Part shown: positions 1 through 11,410 of the stretch, one piece after another
Position numbering within the stretch: position 1 is the first letter of the stretch
Layout of the letters: each line of letters starts with the position of its first letter
Assembly: GCA_036429605.1 (NCBI GenBank)
Contig: CM071590.1
Coordinates: forward strand, 5,704,001-5,768,000
Direction: 5' to 3'
DNA: 64,000 bases
DNA from: Cladobotryum mycophilum
Lineage: Eukaryota > Ascomycota > Sordariomycetes > Hypocreales > Hypocreaceae
Program-made: the position numbers and the translations under genes
Notes under the pieces: model-generated
Told to the model about the DNA's origin: nothing
Database searches by the model: none
Seen by the model: only the letters and a program-made list of their open reading frames with translations

Positions 1-445
1 CGCCCTGCAGCTGGAACCAGCTAGCAACACCGACGACTTTCTCGATGGCCTTGCCTGTAGCTATGACTTTTACCACCGTCCCGTCGGCACCACTGCTGTC
101 ACGCTTCAGGGCCTCGACGCGCGAGTGCAGGGTTGCGTTTTTGGGAGCGGCGGAGTTATTGCGGAGGGCCTTGTCAAGAATTTTCCTGGTCCGCTTGACG
201 ACAGACATGAAGGGCGTATTTGAAGACACGTAGATGACGGGTGTCTTGGAGGATGCTGGTAGTTGACGCCTGGTCAGAGGACGCTTCTGAATTCTGGCGC
301 CTATTGCCACGTTAGACATGATGGTCCTTACAGTGTGTCCTTTGCGCGTGCCTTGGGGAAAAAAGACGAAATATGTACCTTGTGGGATTGGGGGAAGCTT
401 TTCTCCAGCTCCAGGTAGCGGCGTTGAGATGTCTGGTTGTGCCAT
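1..445 (-). CDS. pop7: RNase P/MRP subunit Pop7 (Rpp20), partial
   Basis: Partial gene; its 3' end lies beyond the left edge. Exon 1 is 379-445 (22 codons plus one base), intron 301-378, exon 2 runs from 300 leftwards. Splicing gives ...PPIPQ-GARIQKRPLTRRQL. The conserved part reads VIYVSSNTPFMSVVKRTRKI and later ATGKAIEKVVGVASWFQLQG, which is the Alba-like fold of Rpp20/Pop7 that binds RNA in RNase P and RNase MRP (tRNA 5' processing and pre-rRNA cleavage in the nucleus and nucleolus). The start ATG at 445 is the first in frame, and the donor GTACAT and acceptor AATAG are standard. It diverges from the Rogdi-like gene to the right. Identification rests on remembered family motifs. Confidence 0.8.
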   Translation of the reverse strand, partial: MAQPDISTPLPGAGEKLPPIPQGTYFVFFPQGTRKGHTVRTIMSNVAIGARIQKRPLTRRQLPASSKTPVIYVSSNTPFMSVVKRTRKILDKALRNNSAAPKNATLHSRVEALKRDSSGADGTVVKVIATGKAIEKVVGVASWFQLQG

Positions 446-1025
446 GATCTGCGTGTCCCAGGAGAAGCTGGAAAAGTTTTCACAGTAGAAATTCGATTCT
501 AGCTCTCGTTTGTAATTATGATATGAGAAACCTCAAATCTCTGACAGAGAAGCAATGAAAACTATGAGCAAGGTAATTTAGAATATAGAATCTGAATCTG
601 ACTTTGTTAAGAATCAGGAATTGGGATGCATGAATGACATGCCTCACTCATTTCATGTTTGCCTGCATTTTCGGTCCTCGCTAGTAGAACTCGCGGACCC
701 ACCCAACCTTTTCTCTTCTCTGCTGAGCGGAAGGTACGCCGGGGGTGTACCTGCTGCTAAACGCCACAACTCTGCTGGGATCCAAGTACTTGGTACCTAA
801 CAGGTGACACTGCAGCGGCAAAGCATCATCATCCTCCCCTTGGACCCGATGGGGAAAAATAAACGTCACCTTTCAAAATCCCCCCCACGGCTTTTTTGCC
901 AACTTCAACAACAACCACGTCCCCACCCCCCCAAGGTTTCGACAATCGCCAATCTCTCCCCCATTCCCCGCAGGAAATGGCTGCCTGCATCGCAGGCTTC
1001 GAGATTCTGACAAGTTTGAGCCATC
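446..1025. promoter_or_regulatory. Divergent spacer pop7 / Rogdi-like
   Basis: A 580-bp spacer between two divergent starts must hold both promoters and 5' UTRs. The right half (about 880-1000) is rich in C tracts and pyrimidines, common just upstream of fungal starts. No convincing TATA box and no gene seen. Confidence 0.5.
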
Positions 1026-2202
1026 ATGTCTTTTGATATCTGGCCTCCCATTTCCCCAGAGGACCTTAGGATTAAAGCTGCCCAAGTCCAGGTGAGTCTT
1101 GCGCTGGCGCACCACCATCTTGTCGTCACCGGATCGCCATACGGAACTGCAGCCGATTTGCCCAAGGGAATAGACGAAAAAAAGAGAGAAATGCTAATCA
1201 ATCTCAAGGAGCGGGAGCTATCATGGATAACCGAGAGGACTATAGTCGTCTGTCAGGAGCTCAGGCATGGCCTGGAGGACTGCTATGCCCTTCTTGCGCC
1301 AACTGATCCGGGCAGCACTTTGGTCATGAGTACGCCGCGCAACGAGAAGGTCAAGGGAACCATTACTCGTGTCGGAACTCGCATTATCAAGGGGGTACGT
1401 TTACGATATCGGTTGCGCCAATGACGGCTCATGCGGTCTAGCTGACAAGACGCCTTGTCGATTTTAGTCTCTCGGTCTTCAACTTCGCATGATCCCGCCG
1501 CAGATGCTTACGCTTTCGCAATCCTACAACATTCCCATCCACGCCCTCGACGACTTACATATACGCCTTACCGAATCAATTGACCTCCTCGGCCTCATAT
1601 TGTCCGGCCCCGACGACGATTCTATGTCCCCCCGTCCCGACGCCCAATCCCTCTCTTCCGCCCTCCGTCTTCTCGCCGACTCCATCACATCGTCCATTGC
1701 GCTTCTCAAGGGTCCTTCTCTGGTTGAACCCCAAACTAGCTGGACCACCGAATCCGTTCCCCGCGCACACTTCTCCCCGCCCCTCAGCCCTAATTTCAGC
1801 TTCTACATCACCATCCAAGAGTGTAGCATTGTCGTCTGGTTGCGTGTGCTGGAACCTCTCGACGCCCCAGTCCACTTCGGCATGAAGCTTGGTCTAGCTA
1901 TCGGTACCGTGCGCCGCCTCGAACATGACGAAATGGATACAATCTTCAAGTACAAGCACAGCGGCGACAACAGATCTGATACCATGAGACACCCAGCCAA
2001 CCACGCTTTCGAACCAAAATCGGTATCGGCCCCACTATCTTCCAGGGACTATGAAGATGTTCACGTTCGGGAAAAGGTTCGTGTAGAGAGCGCAGACCCA
2101 AATTTGATCTCGCTGCATGCCAAACTAGGCTATTTGGGTGTCATGCTTGGCCAGGCGCGGCGGAACTTGGCTGCTGTCATGGGGGTCGAACTAGAAATGT
2201 GA
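1026..2202 (+). CDS. Rogdi / RAV2-like RAVE complex subunit
   Basis: Predicted Rogdi-family protein, the fungal counterpart of RAVE subunit Rav2, which helps reassemble the vacuolar V-ATPase. Exons: 1026-1091, 1209-1394 and 1468-2202, giving 328 aa. Intron 2 (1395-1467) is clear. Intron 1 (1092-1208, donor GTGAGT, branch GCTAAT, acceptor CTCAAG) is 117 nt with no stop, so reading through would add 39 residues. Splicing is preferred because it joins an N-terminus like MSFDIWPPISPED directly to ERELSWITERTIVV, matching the start of family members. Conserved parts include DPGSTLVMSTPRNEKVKG, TRVGTRIIKGSLGLQLRM and FSPPLSPNFSFYITIQ. Convergent with the NIPSNAP gene; the 332-bp spacer 2203-2534 holds no gene. 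Confidence 0.78.
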
Positions 2203-2534
2203 TGAAACGATACACGATGAGGAACTTGGCGTTTTAGGCTTAATCAATTGGGTTTGGATACCCATGGCGTCTTTGTGTTAGCAATTGAAGCATATGCAAA
2301 TGAAATGAATAAAAATAATATCTGACCCCCTAAATGCATGTACAAATCTTCTCTTTTTCAGTGGCTAAGAAATGTGGCATATATATTTGCGATCCTCAAT
2401 ACTACATGACAATACTAATCCCTCTTGACGCCTTTTAGACAACAAAGTTGAAACTCAATGAACAACAGCCGGATGCGCCTTTCAAAACCCAAAGTATTCT
2501 AGTCGCCGTGTGGCTCAAAAACACTACTCATCTT

Positions 2535-3657
2535 TTACGCAACAGGCGACCAGGGCATAGGGATCAAGATCCTAGACTGCATGGACTGAATCAGGGGCAC
2601 AGTCTTGTGGACGGTGTCGCTCCAGCCTTGAATCGACCAGCTCTTCTCGCGGCGAGACCTCCGCTCCTCGAGGTTCGCAAACTGCCAGAGGTGGTGCACG
2701 GTGTTGAGCTCGCCAATCTGCACGAACCATGCGCCCACGCCCTCCATGACCTCCCTGCGAGCCTTGAGGCCCCTCCTCCAGTGGGTCTCCCACTCGAGCA
2801 AGTTGCCTGGGTGGAGGGTGTAGGATCGGAGCTCGAAGATGCCGCCGAGGTTTCGTGGGGGCGTAGTGGGCCAGAAGGAGAACTCTTGCATGAGGGAGAC
2901 TTTCTTGGAGTTTATAAGCTTGCTAAGCTTGGTGTTGAACTCGTTGAATTGGGGGTGCTGCGATATCGAGTGGCGGGACTCGTGGTAGCCTTCGTACTTT
3001 TGGTACTCCCAGATGTGGACTGTACATGACAATTAGCAAGGGACAGCAAGGACTGGGGGTTTACAGGCAAGGCATACCAAAGGTGTCGCAATCGCCGACT
3101 TCTGTCCGCCAGCTGCCCACCAGATGGACCTTATTCTCTGGTGTGTTGGCCATCTTGGGGTACCACTCTCCAACGAGCTTCACATACTCATCTACCGTGT
3201 CTGGCTTCACCTCGTGGAAGACAATGGAGTGGACGTATTTGCCTCTGGCCAGGACCTGACTGAAGCTAGCCTCAATCTGAGCTTCCATCTCCCTACCTTC
3301 TTTAGTGCCATAGATGAGGTTCGTGAGCGGCCCTTGCTTGCGCTCAGGCTCATTGCTCTTGGCTTCGGCGGTAGCTCCTGCATCAGTCTTAGATGAGCCT
3401 TGGTCCGACGAGGCGGACGAAGAGTCAGTAGATTTCTGGGCTGCTAACGCACGTGCTCCCCTTTCCTTCTGTGCCTCCACCAGGTGCTCTCGGAAGTCTC
3501 TCTGCTTGTCGTTGAACGCTTGGATGGACGCGGCGGAGGGGTGGATGTCGCCCATTGAAGGTGTGTGGGAGAGTCGTACAGCTGTCGAGGACAGAGCTCG
3601 AACGCCGACGCGCGGGGCTACCGCAGCGACACGGCGGGAGAAGCTCTGGGACATCAT
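2535..3657 (-). CDS. NIPSNAP-family mitochondrial protein
   Basis: Two exons, 3078-3657 and 2535-3019, with a 58-bp intron 3020-3077 (donor GTATGC, acceptor TACAG); the product is 354 aa. The junction restores DTFVHIWEYQKYEGY, a hallmark of NIPSNAP proteins, followed by IFELRSYTLHPGNLLEWE, the second ferredoxin-like half. The N-terminus MMSQSFSRRVAAVAPRVGVR is rich in Arg, Ser and Ala and lacks acidic residues, as expected for a mitochondrial presequence. The reading frame stays open upstream to 3894, but the MM pair at 3657 starts the presequence and is the natural start. Function is poorly known even in animals, where NIPSNAPs associate with mitochondria and mitophagy. Residues about 75-115 are a low-complexity Ser/Ala/Lys linker. 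Confidence 0.82.
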
Positions 3658-4799
3658 GGTGGCGATGCGAGGATGGTTGTTGAAACGGAAAAAGTTGAAA
3701 CTTGTAAGAGACACCTCGAAGCTTTCAAAGATCGAGGTTCCCGTTGGAAGAAGGCTGAGGGATTGTTGGAGGGTGGGTTGCTGCTGCAAGGCGGCAAATG
3801 GCAGAAAACGGTAATCCGATATGTCCAGGTAGGCAGAGAGCGAGAGAGAGAGAGAGAGACGGCAGCTTGGTGGTAGGCACAGAGGGAACGTCACCCGTAC
3901 TTTGTGTATCTCGGAAGCAAGGTACTTGTTGCTGTTGTACTGGAGGAGGGAGGGTAGACTTAAGGGCCGATTGGATGCAGATAAATTGAGGGCAACCAGG
4001 GGGACAGAGGTTGGCCTGAAGAGTAGCAGTTGCAGAGCACCGGTACGGTTGCAGAGAGAAAAGGAAACGTTAGGCTGTCGGGCTTGGCTTTTTCACCCCG
4101 CACTTTGGTTGATGCGGGAAGAGAGGTGGCTTGTTAGTGCGTGCGAGCGAGCGGTTGGAAGCTCAATGGTTTGCTGAAGCTTTGGTCGTTTGTGTGTGAC
4201 TGACTGCAAGTACTTTTTCTCTCTTGTGATGATCGTCGGAAGGGTGGCGGCGTATAGACGCAATGCAATAGGCTGCAGAGGTTTGTTGGGTTGGATGAGA
4301 CAGGTTGGCCAAAAGGAGGTACCTCAAGGTAGCAGCTGGGAGGATCTCAAAAAACCTGGGGAACTGGAGCTTCCCTTGGAGGAGGTACGTACACTTTTTG
4401 GTGTGTGTCCCCTCTTCTTGCTTGGTTGAAATGCGGAGAAAAGTGACCTGGAGCTCCAAGCCACAGGGTACACGGTACTTCATGATGTCACATTAGTGGC
4501 ATGCGGGATTAAGTAAGCAGGGAGAATATCACGTGGCCTCTAGCCTGTTCCACCGGAGAACGGAGAAATACAATTTTCCAACAAGTGGGTTACATAATGC
4601 AAGGTACGTACCCAATCAAGTTTGTTTCCACGCCTGAGGCAGCATCGCTAACCGGCTACGGCTCAAATCATTCGTTTCGGAAGCTTTTGGTCTGGATCCG
4701 GGAAAAAGGCTCGTTTTGAAGACTTCACCAAAAACACACCCTCGTCGCCTCCATCAACTCCCTCCCGCCCTCGATCTCCACGCAAAAAAAACCGACATC
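3658..4799. promoter_or_regulatory. Divergent spacer NIPSNAP / atp18
   Basis: A 1.1-kb spacer between two genes for mitochondrial proteins. It contains a (GA)n microsatellite in the NIPSNAP 5' UTR side and two AAGGTACGTAC-like stretches (near 4383 and 4602). Short open frames here (for example 4163-4483 on the minus strand) show no recognisable protein. Confidence 0.4.
3842..3859. repeat. (GA)n microsatellite
   Basis: Nine uninterrupted GA units inside the presumed 5' UTR or promoter of the NIPSNAP gene, extended to the left by an imperfect GAGAGC segment. Confidence 0.9.
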
Positions 4800-5269
4800 A
4801 TGTCTTGGCTCGGCGTCATTCCCTTCAAGAAGTTCCCGGCTCCGTTCCGTACGTCAAAACCCGATTAGCGACTGCGCTCGAATTCCCCCGTTCGAAAATG
4901 GCGAATAAAAGAACTGACAAATTGGGAATAATAGTGAAGCCTCACTTGCCATTCTTCGTTGCCGGTATGTGGACCACGATATTCTGGAGGAATTGCGGTT
5001 GGGGGATGGGAAGATTTTGCGTCGCATAGGGAACAACGAAGAATTGGCTTCGGGCATAGTTTGTGGGTGGAGGACTGATGTGGACGATAGGTCTCGTTAT
5101 CGCATACGGCGCCAACTCTGCTCAGAATGCCATGAGCGCTGGTACGACATACCCCGAATTCTCATCTCTTCCGAATCACGATGTTTGAGACTGACATGAA
5201 CACATAGCCGATGAGTGGAAGCACGACCCCCGTAACCCCCTCGTCAAGGCCGGTGCCAAGGGTCACTAA
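4800..5269 (+). CDS. atp18: F1Fo ATP synthase subunit J (Atp18)
   Basis: A 63-aa protein split over four tiny exons: 4800-4848, 4935-4964, 5091-5141 and 5208-5269. The spliced product begins MSWLGVIPFKKFPAPFLKPH, continues LPFFVAGLVIAYGANSAQNA and ends in ADEWKHDPRNPLVKAGAKGH. This matches the small subunit J (i/j) of the mitochondrial ATP synthase: a short matrix N-terminus, one membrane helix (about residues 20-38) and a charged tail with the DPRNP signature. All junctions fall in phase 1 with standard GT...AG sites. Exon 2 is only 30 nt, so automated annotation could easily miss this gene; no single exon gives a recognisable open frame. Confidence 0.88.
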
Positions 5270-5982
5270 ATTGGGAGAGCGGATTAAATGGGATGCGTGG
5301 TGGAATGGATTATAATCAGTCAATTCGAAAACATGCGGCACTAAAATATGGCCGCATTGTATCATAGACTCGGATTCAAGGCTCAATAGACCCTTTGAGA
5401 GGATTCAAAGACTTGCTGTGTGCGTGTAGTTGATCTCACATCTTACGACTATCTGTGTACAAACTACAACAACATATGAATAATCCAATATTAGGACTCA
5501 ATTAGCTATGCGTGAAGAACGATGTAGGAAGTTTGGATTGTGTTGGGCGTCATGGTCTGCGTGCAGTTGGATGGATACACCTTCAAATCAGTTACAAGTA
5601 ACAAACCCACTATCATGTATGATGAAATATTACAATCAATGCCTTGCTTCATTAGTAAAAATAAGAAATGCCTTTTTAGACATGTAATCATTTAATTCAT
5701 AATGGCAGTTGTCAGAAAGGATTCGACCATGGTTCATCCATCCTCAACACCAACGGCGCATTACTCATGCCGGCTTATCAGCCTCGCTATTACCAATCAC
5801 CTAAAACTTCTCTAACCCGCCAGCTTCCTTTTGGTGTTATATGTTGAAAGCACACTCTCATTCCTGCGAATAAGGATATTGATATTCTCCTTTAGATGCT
5901 CATTTTTATACGTCCAATTATCAGATCTCGTCAATTTATACCCCGGCGTCTATCGCAGATACCCAGTTTCAGTTTTCGCGCA
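5270..5982. other. Intergenic, atp18 3' / FSH hydrolase 5'
   Basis: A 713-bp AT-leaning stretch that must include the atp18 3' UTR and the promoter of the hydrolase gene. No protein-like frame or RNA gene seen. Confidence 0.4.
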
Positions 5983-6867
5983 ATGTCAACCTCAAATGGC
6001 GCTCGGCCGAATGGCACCAATGGTGTGAAGAAGGAGCTCAAGATATTGATGATTCATGGTATGTAGTCTCATAGAAAATATTGCGCAATATTCTCATCGG
6101 GCAGGGGATGCATTGCAGTCTCATTCATATGCCTCACATCGCAGACCCGCTCACTCATGCATCTCTAACCATCTTCAGGCTACACACAATCCGGCCCTCT
6201 CTTCCACGCCAAAACCAAGGCCCTCGAGAAATTCCTCATCAAAACTCTCGCCCCGGCTTCCATCACGCCCTCGCTCATCTACCCAACTGCCCCCAACCGT
6301 CTTAGCCCCTCTGACATCCCTGGCTTCAACAAGTCCACAGATAGCGTTGAGGATCTCGACATGTGGGCATGGTTCCGCAAGGATGACGCTACAAACACCT
6401 ACCGATATCTGGATGAGGGTATGAGCACCATTGCGGAGGCTATTAGCGGCGCGGGAGGCATCGATGGTATCTGCGGCTTCAGTCAGGGCGGTGCCATGGC
6501 AGCTTTCGTCGCTGCTGCCCTTGAGCCTTCAAGAGAGGCTCCCGAAGGCACAGCCGGGGACTGGGCCCGTAAACTCAGGGAGGCAAACGGCGGCCAGGCT
6601 GCCAGATTCGCTATTTCGTACTCTGGCTTCTATGCTCCACCCGATGACTTGCAATGGCTCTATGAACCCAAAATCAAAACACCAACTCTTCATTACATCG
6701 GTAGTCTAGACACCGTCGTAGATGAGAGCCGAAGCCAGGCACTGGTTGATCGATGTGAGGAGCCATTATTATTGGTTCACCCTGGCGGACACTTTGTTCC
6801 CATTTCCAAGGATTGGGCAATGCCCTTGGCAGGATTCATCAAGAAGTACGCTGAGGAGATCGAATGA
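5983..6867 (+). CDS. FSH1-type serine hydrolase
   Basis: Two exons, 5983-6058 and 6179-6867, separated by a 120-bp intron; 254 aa. Splicing gives KILMIHGYTQSGPLFHAKTK, the oxyanion-hole region of the FSH family of alpha/beta hydrolases. The nucleophile elbow GFSQGG follows at about residue 125, the acid lies in IGSLDTVVDE and the histidine in HPGGHFVP, so the Ser-Asp-His triad is complete. The family includes yeast Fsh1-3 and human OVCA2; substrates are generally unknown, with esterase or thioesterase activity likely. The first ATG at 5983 gives a short Ser/Asn/Gly-rich leader before the first beta strand. Cytosolic location is inferred from the absence of a signal peptide. Confidence 0.85.
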
Positions 6868-7104
6868 ACAATGGCGGCGCTATGATTGATGGCACAATCT
6901 GTTCACCCTACACGACGAAATGATAGACTATAGGACGTAGAAACATAGACAGAGGAATAGATGCAAGAGCCGGCATAAACGTTATACATCCCCATCTAGA
7001 GGACTATCTAACCTGTATCATTACAGCTGCGGATTACGCAGAAATCCGTGCCCGCAAGGTTTTCATCACCCATACCAAAGCGCCAAGCTCCTTTGCGAAA
7101 TTAT

Positions 7105-8716
7105 CTATTTTGAGCTTGTTGGCTGAATGCGCGCCATCATCTCCTCCTTGGTGATGAGGTGGTCGATTCTCTCCAATAGTCCCAGCAAACTTCTCATGTT
7201 ATGGCTCCACTCGTTCAAAACATCATCAGCATCTCTGGGCTTGGCGAAATTGACAATCCGTGCTGGTCGATCGATCTTGGCGTAAACAGTCTTGGAGGTA
7301 ACCAACTCGCTGATGTACTTTTCTGTTTCGTCTTCGGTCAGATCGAGAAGCTCGGTTAGACGGCTCATCTGGATTCTGGTGTAGTACTTGGCAACAACGC
7401 GAACGTTGTGCTCAATTACACGCTTTCGCAGGTCTTGCCATCGCTGATGAGCCTTCTCATCCGAAGATTGTGCTGGCTGAGCATCGAAAACATCGGTTCC
7501 GGTTAGGTGAGGACCAAACTTCTTGGCAATTTCTGGCCATCGCATCAACTCGGGCACTGTAAAGAGTCGCAACAACTCAGCGTCGGAAGCGACTTGTGTG
7601 TTTCGGGTGTCTTTGTGTATACGGTGGAGAAGGTCATGCTGTTCATTGTCGTAGGGGGCAAGAATGACAAAGTAGATGATGCGTTGAAGGACCTGTGGCT
7701 GGTTAGTTAATGCCAAAATGGATATCAAAACAGGGTTTCATACGGGATGCAGCTTTGCGGGGTCTTCCTCAACGGCCTCTGTATCGAGCACCTGACGGTA
7801 ATGCTTGCAAACTTCAAGGTACTTGTCATCGTGCTTGGCCAAGATAATTTGCTGCTCGTAGAAGCGCAGTTTGAGGTCTGTTGTGTCGTCCACCTTCTCC
7901 TCTGGAACTTCTTCCCCACGTGCCCTCTTCTTCTCTCGCTCCTTTGCCTCCTTCTCCAGCTGCTCGGCAGTCTTCTTAGGCTTTCGTGAAAGGTACTTGG
8001 TGCTGATCTTTCGGCCGAGAATGGCCGCCTGCGTCCAGTCGCCGCTCTCAATGCAGAGCGCAACTTGGGCAAGAATGAACTCTGTCTTCTCTCGTCGGTC
8101 CATGGAACCAAAGGTCTCCACCTGAAGTTCGCACAGGATCTCTGTAGCAGACTTAATATCACCCTGCTCCTTCTTGATGTCGGAAAGAATCTTGGTAACA
8201 CGAGCACGCTCCACCTCAACAAAGATCTTTCCTTCGGTAACTGTACGTAGTGTCTCGATAACGGAAAGCTTTGTCTTCAGATCGGGGGTTTGGTCGAGAA
8301 AGCTGACAACGGTCTGGACCATCTTGGTGATGGCCTGCTTAAGCTGGCTGTGCTTCTTCGACAAGACCAGCGTCTGGTCGTTCATCAAGCTCCAGTCGCC
8401 TGCATTTTTGCATAATGTGACAATCGCTACTAGAATTCGTGATGTTGAGGCAAGATCCGAAGCCTAGCTATGTGTTAGGTGGCCAATGGAGCTATCATTG
8501 GTTGATGTTGCCTTACCTGACGGGTTTGTTTCTCGAGCGCCGCAAGCTTCTCGATTGCACCTTGGAGATTGCTCTGTTTTGCAGTTGTTAGCTTGATTCG
8601 GCTCCAAATTCACCTGAGAACAAAAGACATGCCTTGGCCAGAACCTCAGCCTCTGGAAGCTGCTGGTCAACTTCCTTGGAGAAGTCCTTCTCGGGCTTGA
8701 GAACTGCCTCCGACAT
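7105..8716 (-). CDS. rpn5: 26S proteasome regulatory subunit Rpn5
   Basis: Four exons: 8633-8716, 8517-8573, 7744-8463 and 7105-7692, giving 482 aa, close to the usual Rpn5/PSMD12 length. It is a lid subunit of the 19S regulatory particle. Recognisable parts are VERARVTKILSDIKKEQGDI, the long helical (TPR-like) middle, and the C-terminal PCI domain with YFVILAPYDNEQHDLL and RIQMSRLTELLDLTEDETE. Intron 1 (8574-8632) starts with GC rather than GT (GCCAAG|GCATGT); protein continuity (EVLAK-SNLQGAIEKLAALEK) supports this GC-AG intron. Intron 2 (8464-8516) has two candidate AGs 4 nt apart; only the second avoids a frameshift. Intron 3 is 7693-7743. A charged KKRARGEEVPEEKVDD loop interrupts the middle. 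Confidence 0.92.
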
Positions 8717-9640
8717 TGTGGCGGAGATGTGGGATGATTCGAGGAAAATGAAGGTTTCTTGGGAAGCAGAGATGTTCCAGACGTAAGGGCTTTGAGTTTT
8801 GGCGCAGATGCAAGTTGATGTAGAAGCTGTGTGAAATCGCGATGTCCGGTATATGCGTGGCTTGAGACTGAAGTGGGAGGATGATAGCGCCTATGATTGG
8901 CAGGCTACGCTGCGGGTAACGCAAGAGGCTCCTGCCTGACGTCCATTGCATAATCCCTGTTCAAGCTCTCCGGAAAGGGGAGATAATAATCCGAATTCTG
9001 AACCAGATCAATCAGAACAGCTTATCGATAAGATCGAGATATGCCAAATATGCGATTACATCCTTGTCAAATCTTCAACCAAATTCAACAACTCCATAAG
9101 ATAAAACAGTGCAGCTGGCCTTGCGGCAAGGCAGTAATCACCAATCAAAGAATAAACGCTCTCAGTCATTCTATATAAACCAAGTGTAGCGAACATGTCT
9201 GTCCTTAGCTTGGTGTAAACTTCCAGTCAAGTAGCAGATAAATAAGTCCTGGTGTTTAGTACCTTATATAGCATATTTTGAATCTCTTTCTCTCACATCA
9301 TCATTCTGATATATTCTCTCTTATCATCGGACCATTAAAAATAAGAATGCTATGTCACTCATGAATCACTTCTTCACTCTGTTAAAGGGTCAGAGCACAA
9401 AGATTCTTACATCTTGAGCGATACCACGATCCATAGCCCCTGTAAGCCTCATTACCTAAGTAGGGAAATGGGTCTGCTAAACCCAAGCTCTCAAATCACA
9501 TGCGCACACACGTGATATACCTAGCAGCCCTAAACGAAAATTCCCCCCACCAACGCAAACTACCCAAATTTTTAGCAGATTGAATTTCGCGACGACTTCA
9601 ACAATCAACCCACCAAACAGCACCAGCCAATACCGCCAAA
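8717..9640. promoter_or_regulatory. Divergent spacer rpn5 / rps17
   Basis: A 924-bp spacer between two divergent housekeeping genes. The part nearest the ribosomal protein start (9540-9640) has C/A-rich stretches typical of fungal ribosomal protein 5' UTRs. A CCCTAAAC element at 9527-9534 resembles the telomere-like box seen in some ribosomal protein promoters, but it is a single partial match. No gene seen. Confidence 0.4.
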
Positions 9641-10206
9641 ATGGGTCGCGTTCGTACCAAGACCGTTAAGAAGTCCGCCAAGGTCATCATTGAGCGGTAC
9701 TACCCCAAGCTCACCCTCGACTTCGAGACCAACAAGCGTATCTGTGATGAGATCGCCATCATTGCCTCGAAGCGCCTGCGCAACAAGGTCAGCAACAGCC
9801 GAAACCACGAGAGTCAGCGAAAGAAAAGGCCCAATTATGCTAACATTGGATTTCCAATAGATTGCCGGCTACACCACCCATCTCATGAAGCGAATTCAGC
9901 GAGGACCCGTCCGTGGTATCTCCTTCAAGCTTCAGGAAGAGGAGCGTGAGCGAAAGGATCAGTACGTTCCCGAGGTCTCTGCCCTCGACTTCTCCGAGGC
10001 CGGCCAGTTGGATGTCGACAGCGAGACCAAGGACCTGCTCAAGCACCTTGGCGTACGTATCCCCAAAAATCCATGGTTTCTTTATGGTTTGACTAACAAT
10101 GGGACAGTTCGACTCCATCCCCACCAACGTCATCCCCGTTTCTCAGGCCCAGGCTCCCGAGCGTGGTGGCCGACGATTCGGCGACCGTCCCCCTCGTCGC
10201 GACTAA
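9641..10206 (+). CDS. rps17: 40S ribosomal protein eS17
   Basis: Three exons, 9641-9787, 9861-10052 and 10108-10206, encode 145 aa. The start [20 protein letters not shown] and the motif [20 protein letters not shown] are diagnostic for eS17 (RPS17), a small-subunit protein near the 40S beak. All three joins are in phase 0 (RNK-IAGY, HLG-FDSI). The C-terminus ends in a basic [11 protein letters not shown] tail, common in filamentous fungi. Codon use is strongly biased to C-ending codons, as expected for a highly expressed gene. Introns are 73 and 55 bp. Confidence 0.96.
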
Positions 10207-10605
10207 ATTCAAAAAGCTGGTTTTGTGGGAAGTTGGGAGTCCGGTATCTTGCATGGTTTTGCAACTTGGGCGTCTAAAGGACGGTAGTGAGTGCATAGAT
10301 CTCAAAGAAAGATCTTCAGCCCCACAAGGTGTCGCCGATTCTCTGGATTCTCGTCCAGAGATGACGCTTGATTGCCAATTTTCCGTCCCCTTCATCACTT
10401 GTGAATGTGACTGAACATCAGATGCGCTGTTGAACCAGAATCTCTGTTCTTTGAGCAACCAATTCAGTGGTTGGGCAAAAGGACGAACGTATGACCGAAA
10501 CAGATACCATCGCGCCTAATTAAGCCTACTTCGACAAATGCCATGCCAACCGATTTTCCATCCCCAACGCCGAATTCATGCTATTCATACAAATATTGTC
10601 CATTT
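10207..10605. other. Convergent 3' region rps17 / rtr1
   Basis: 399 bp between two convergent genes; only 3' UTR sequence is expected. Nothing else seen. Confidence 0.4.
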
Positions 10606-11410
10606 CTATTCCGTAGATGGTTTTCCCTTCCTCCTCTCTGGTAGTTTTGCCTTGAAACCGTCGACATATAGATGATCTTCTTGACCATCTACCGTAATTG
10701 TAGGAATTATCTCTGAAGGCGCGGCGACATCCTTTTCCTTCAAGGTGATCTTCACCTTGTCAATGTTCTGCGCCGCGCCTCTCTCTCCACGCTCCGCCGC
10801 AAGAGCAGCAGAGTCCCGCGCGGCCTGTCGCTGATCCTCCAGCTTGAGCTCACCAAGCTTTCTCGCATTGCGATCGGCCTCTGTCTCCGCTGATTTGTCT
10901 TCATCTAGAAGATCAATCTGGATATCGGGAATGCCAGCTCGTTCCCAAGCCGCCGTCTCGTTGAGCTGCACTTTGACGAACAGAGCCCGCCTGGCGCATG
11001 GCTGTGAACACCACATCTCCAAATCCTTGCGCTTAACAATCTCACCACTACTGGTGAGCTTCCACTCCCTCCCGGCCCAGTCTGCCGCCTAGGTTTTGCG
11101 CAGAGGGTATACCCACACAAGCCATTCACATTGCGCTCCTCAATCAAGTCATCGTAATCCGACGGTTGAAACAGTCGCACGTTGGCCTTGAAGTCTGCGA
11201 TATCGGATGGCGAAGGATTTTTGAAGTGTACTGTGGTGTGCGCACTACGGGGTACTCGGAGAGAAGGATCAGACTGTCGAGGATTTGAGCTTCGAGTTCT
11301 TTGCGGTGCTCAAGGAATTTGGCGTGCTGGATGGCGATTTCGCGGGCTGTGGGCTGTGTTGAGGGCGAGGGTTTGAGAATGCCTCTGAGTTCGTTGACTT
11401 TGGCCTCCAT
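10606..11410 (-). CDS. rtr1: Rtr1/RPAP2-type RNA polymerase II CTD phosphatase, two frameshifts
   Basis: The reading passes through all three frames. Segment 1 (11410 to about 11222) holds the helical N-terminus with LILLSEYPVV. Segment 2 reads NPSPSDIADFKANVRLFQPS and DYDDLIEERNVNGLCGYTLC. Segment 3 reads EWKLTSSGEIVKRKDLEMWC and ARRALFVKVQLNETAAWERA. Together these form the Rtr1 zinc-binding fold (CGYxLC and WCSxxC). Family members dephosphorylate Ser5 or Tyr1 of the Pol II CTD, or recruit others to do so. The frames join if one base is added to the A5 run (T5 on the plus strand, 11218-11222) and one G within GGGAGGG (plus-strand 11067-11073); the corrected length is 268 aa with no stop. 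Introns are an unlikely explanation because the gaps are a few bases. Either an assembly error or a recent pseudogene; error is favoured. Confidence 0.8.

Noticed and set aside
3314..3814. 166-codon plus-strand frame opposite NIPSNAP
   Set aside because: Antisense to a well-supported gene with a presequence and conserved motifs.
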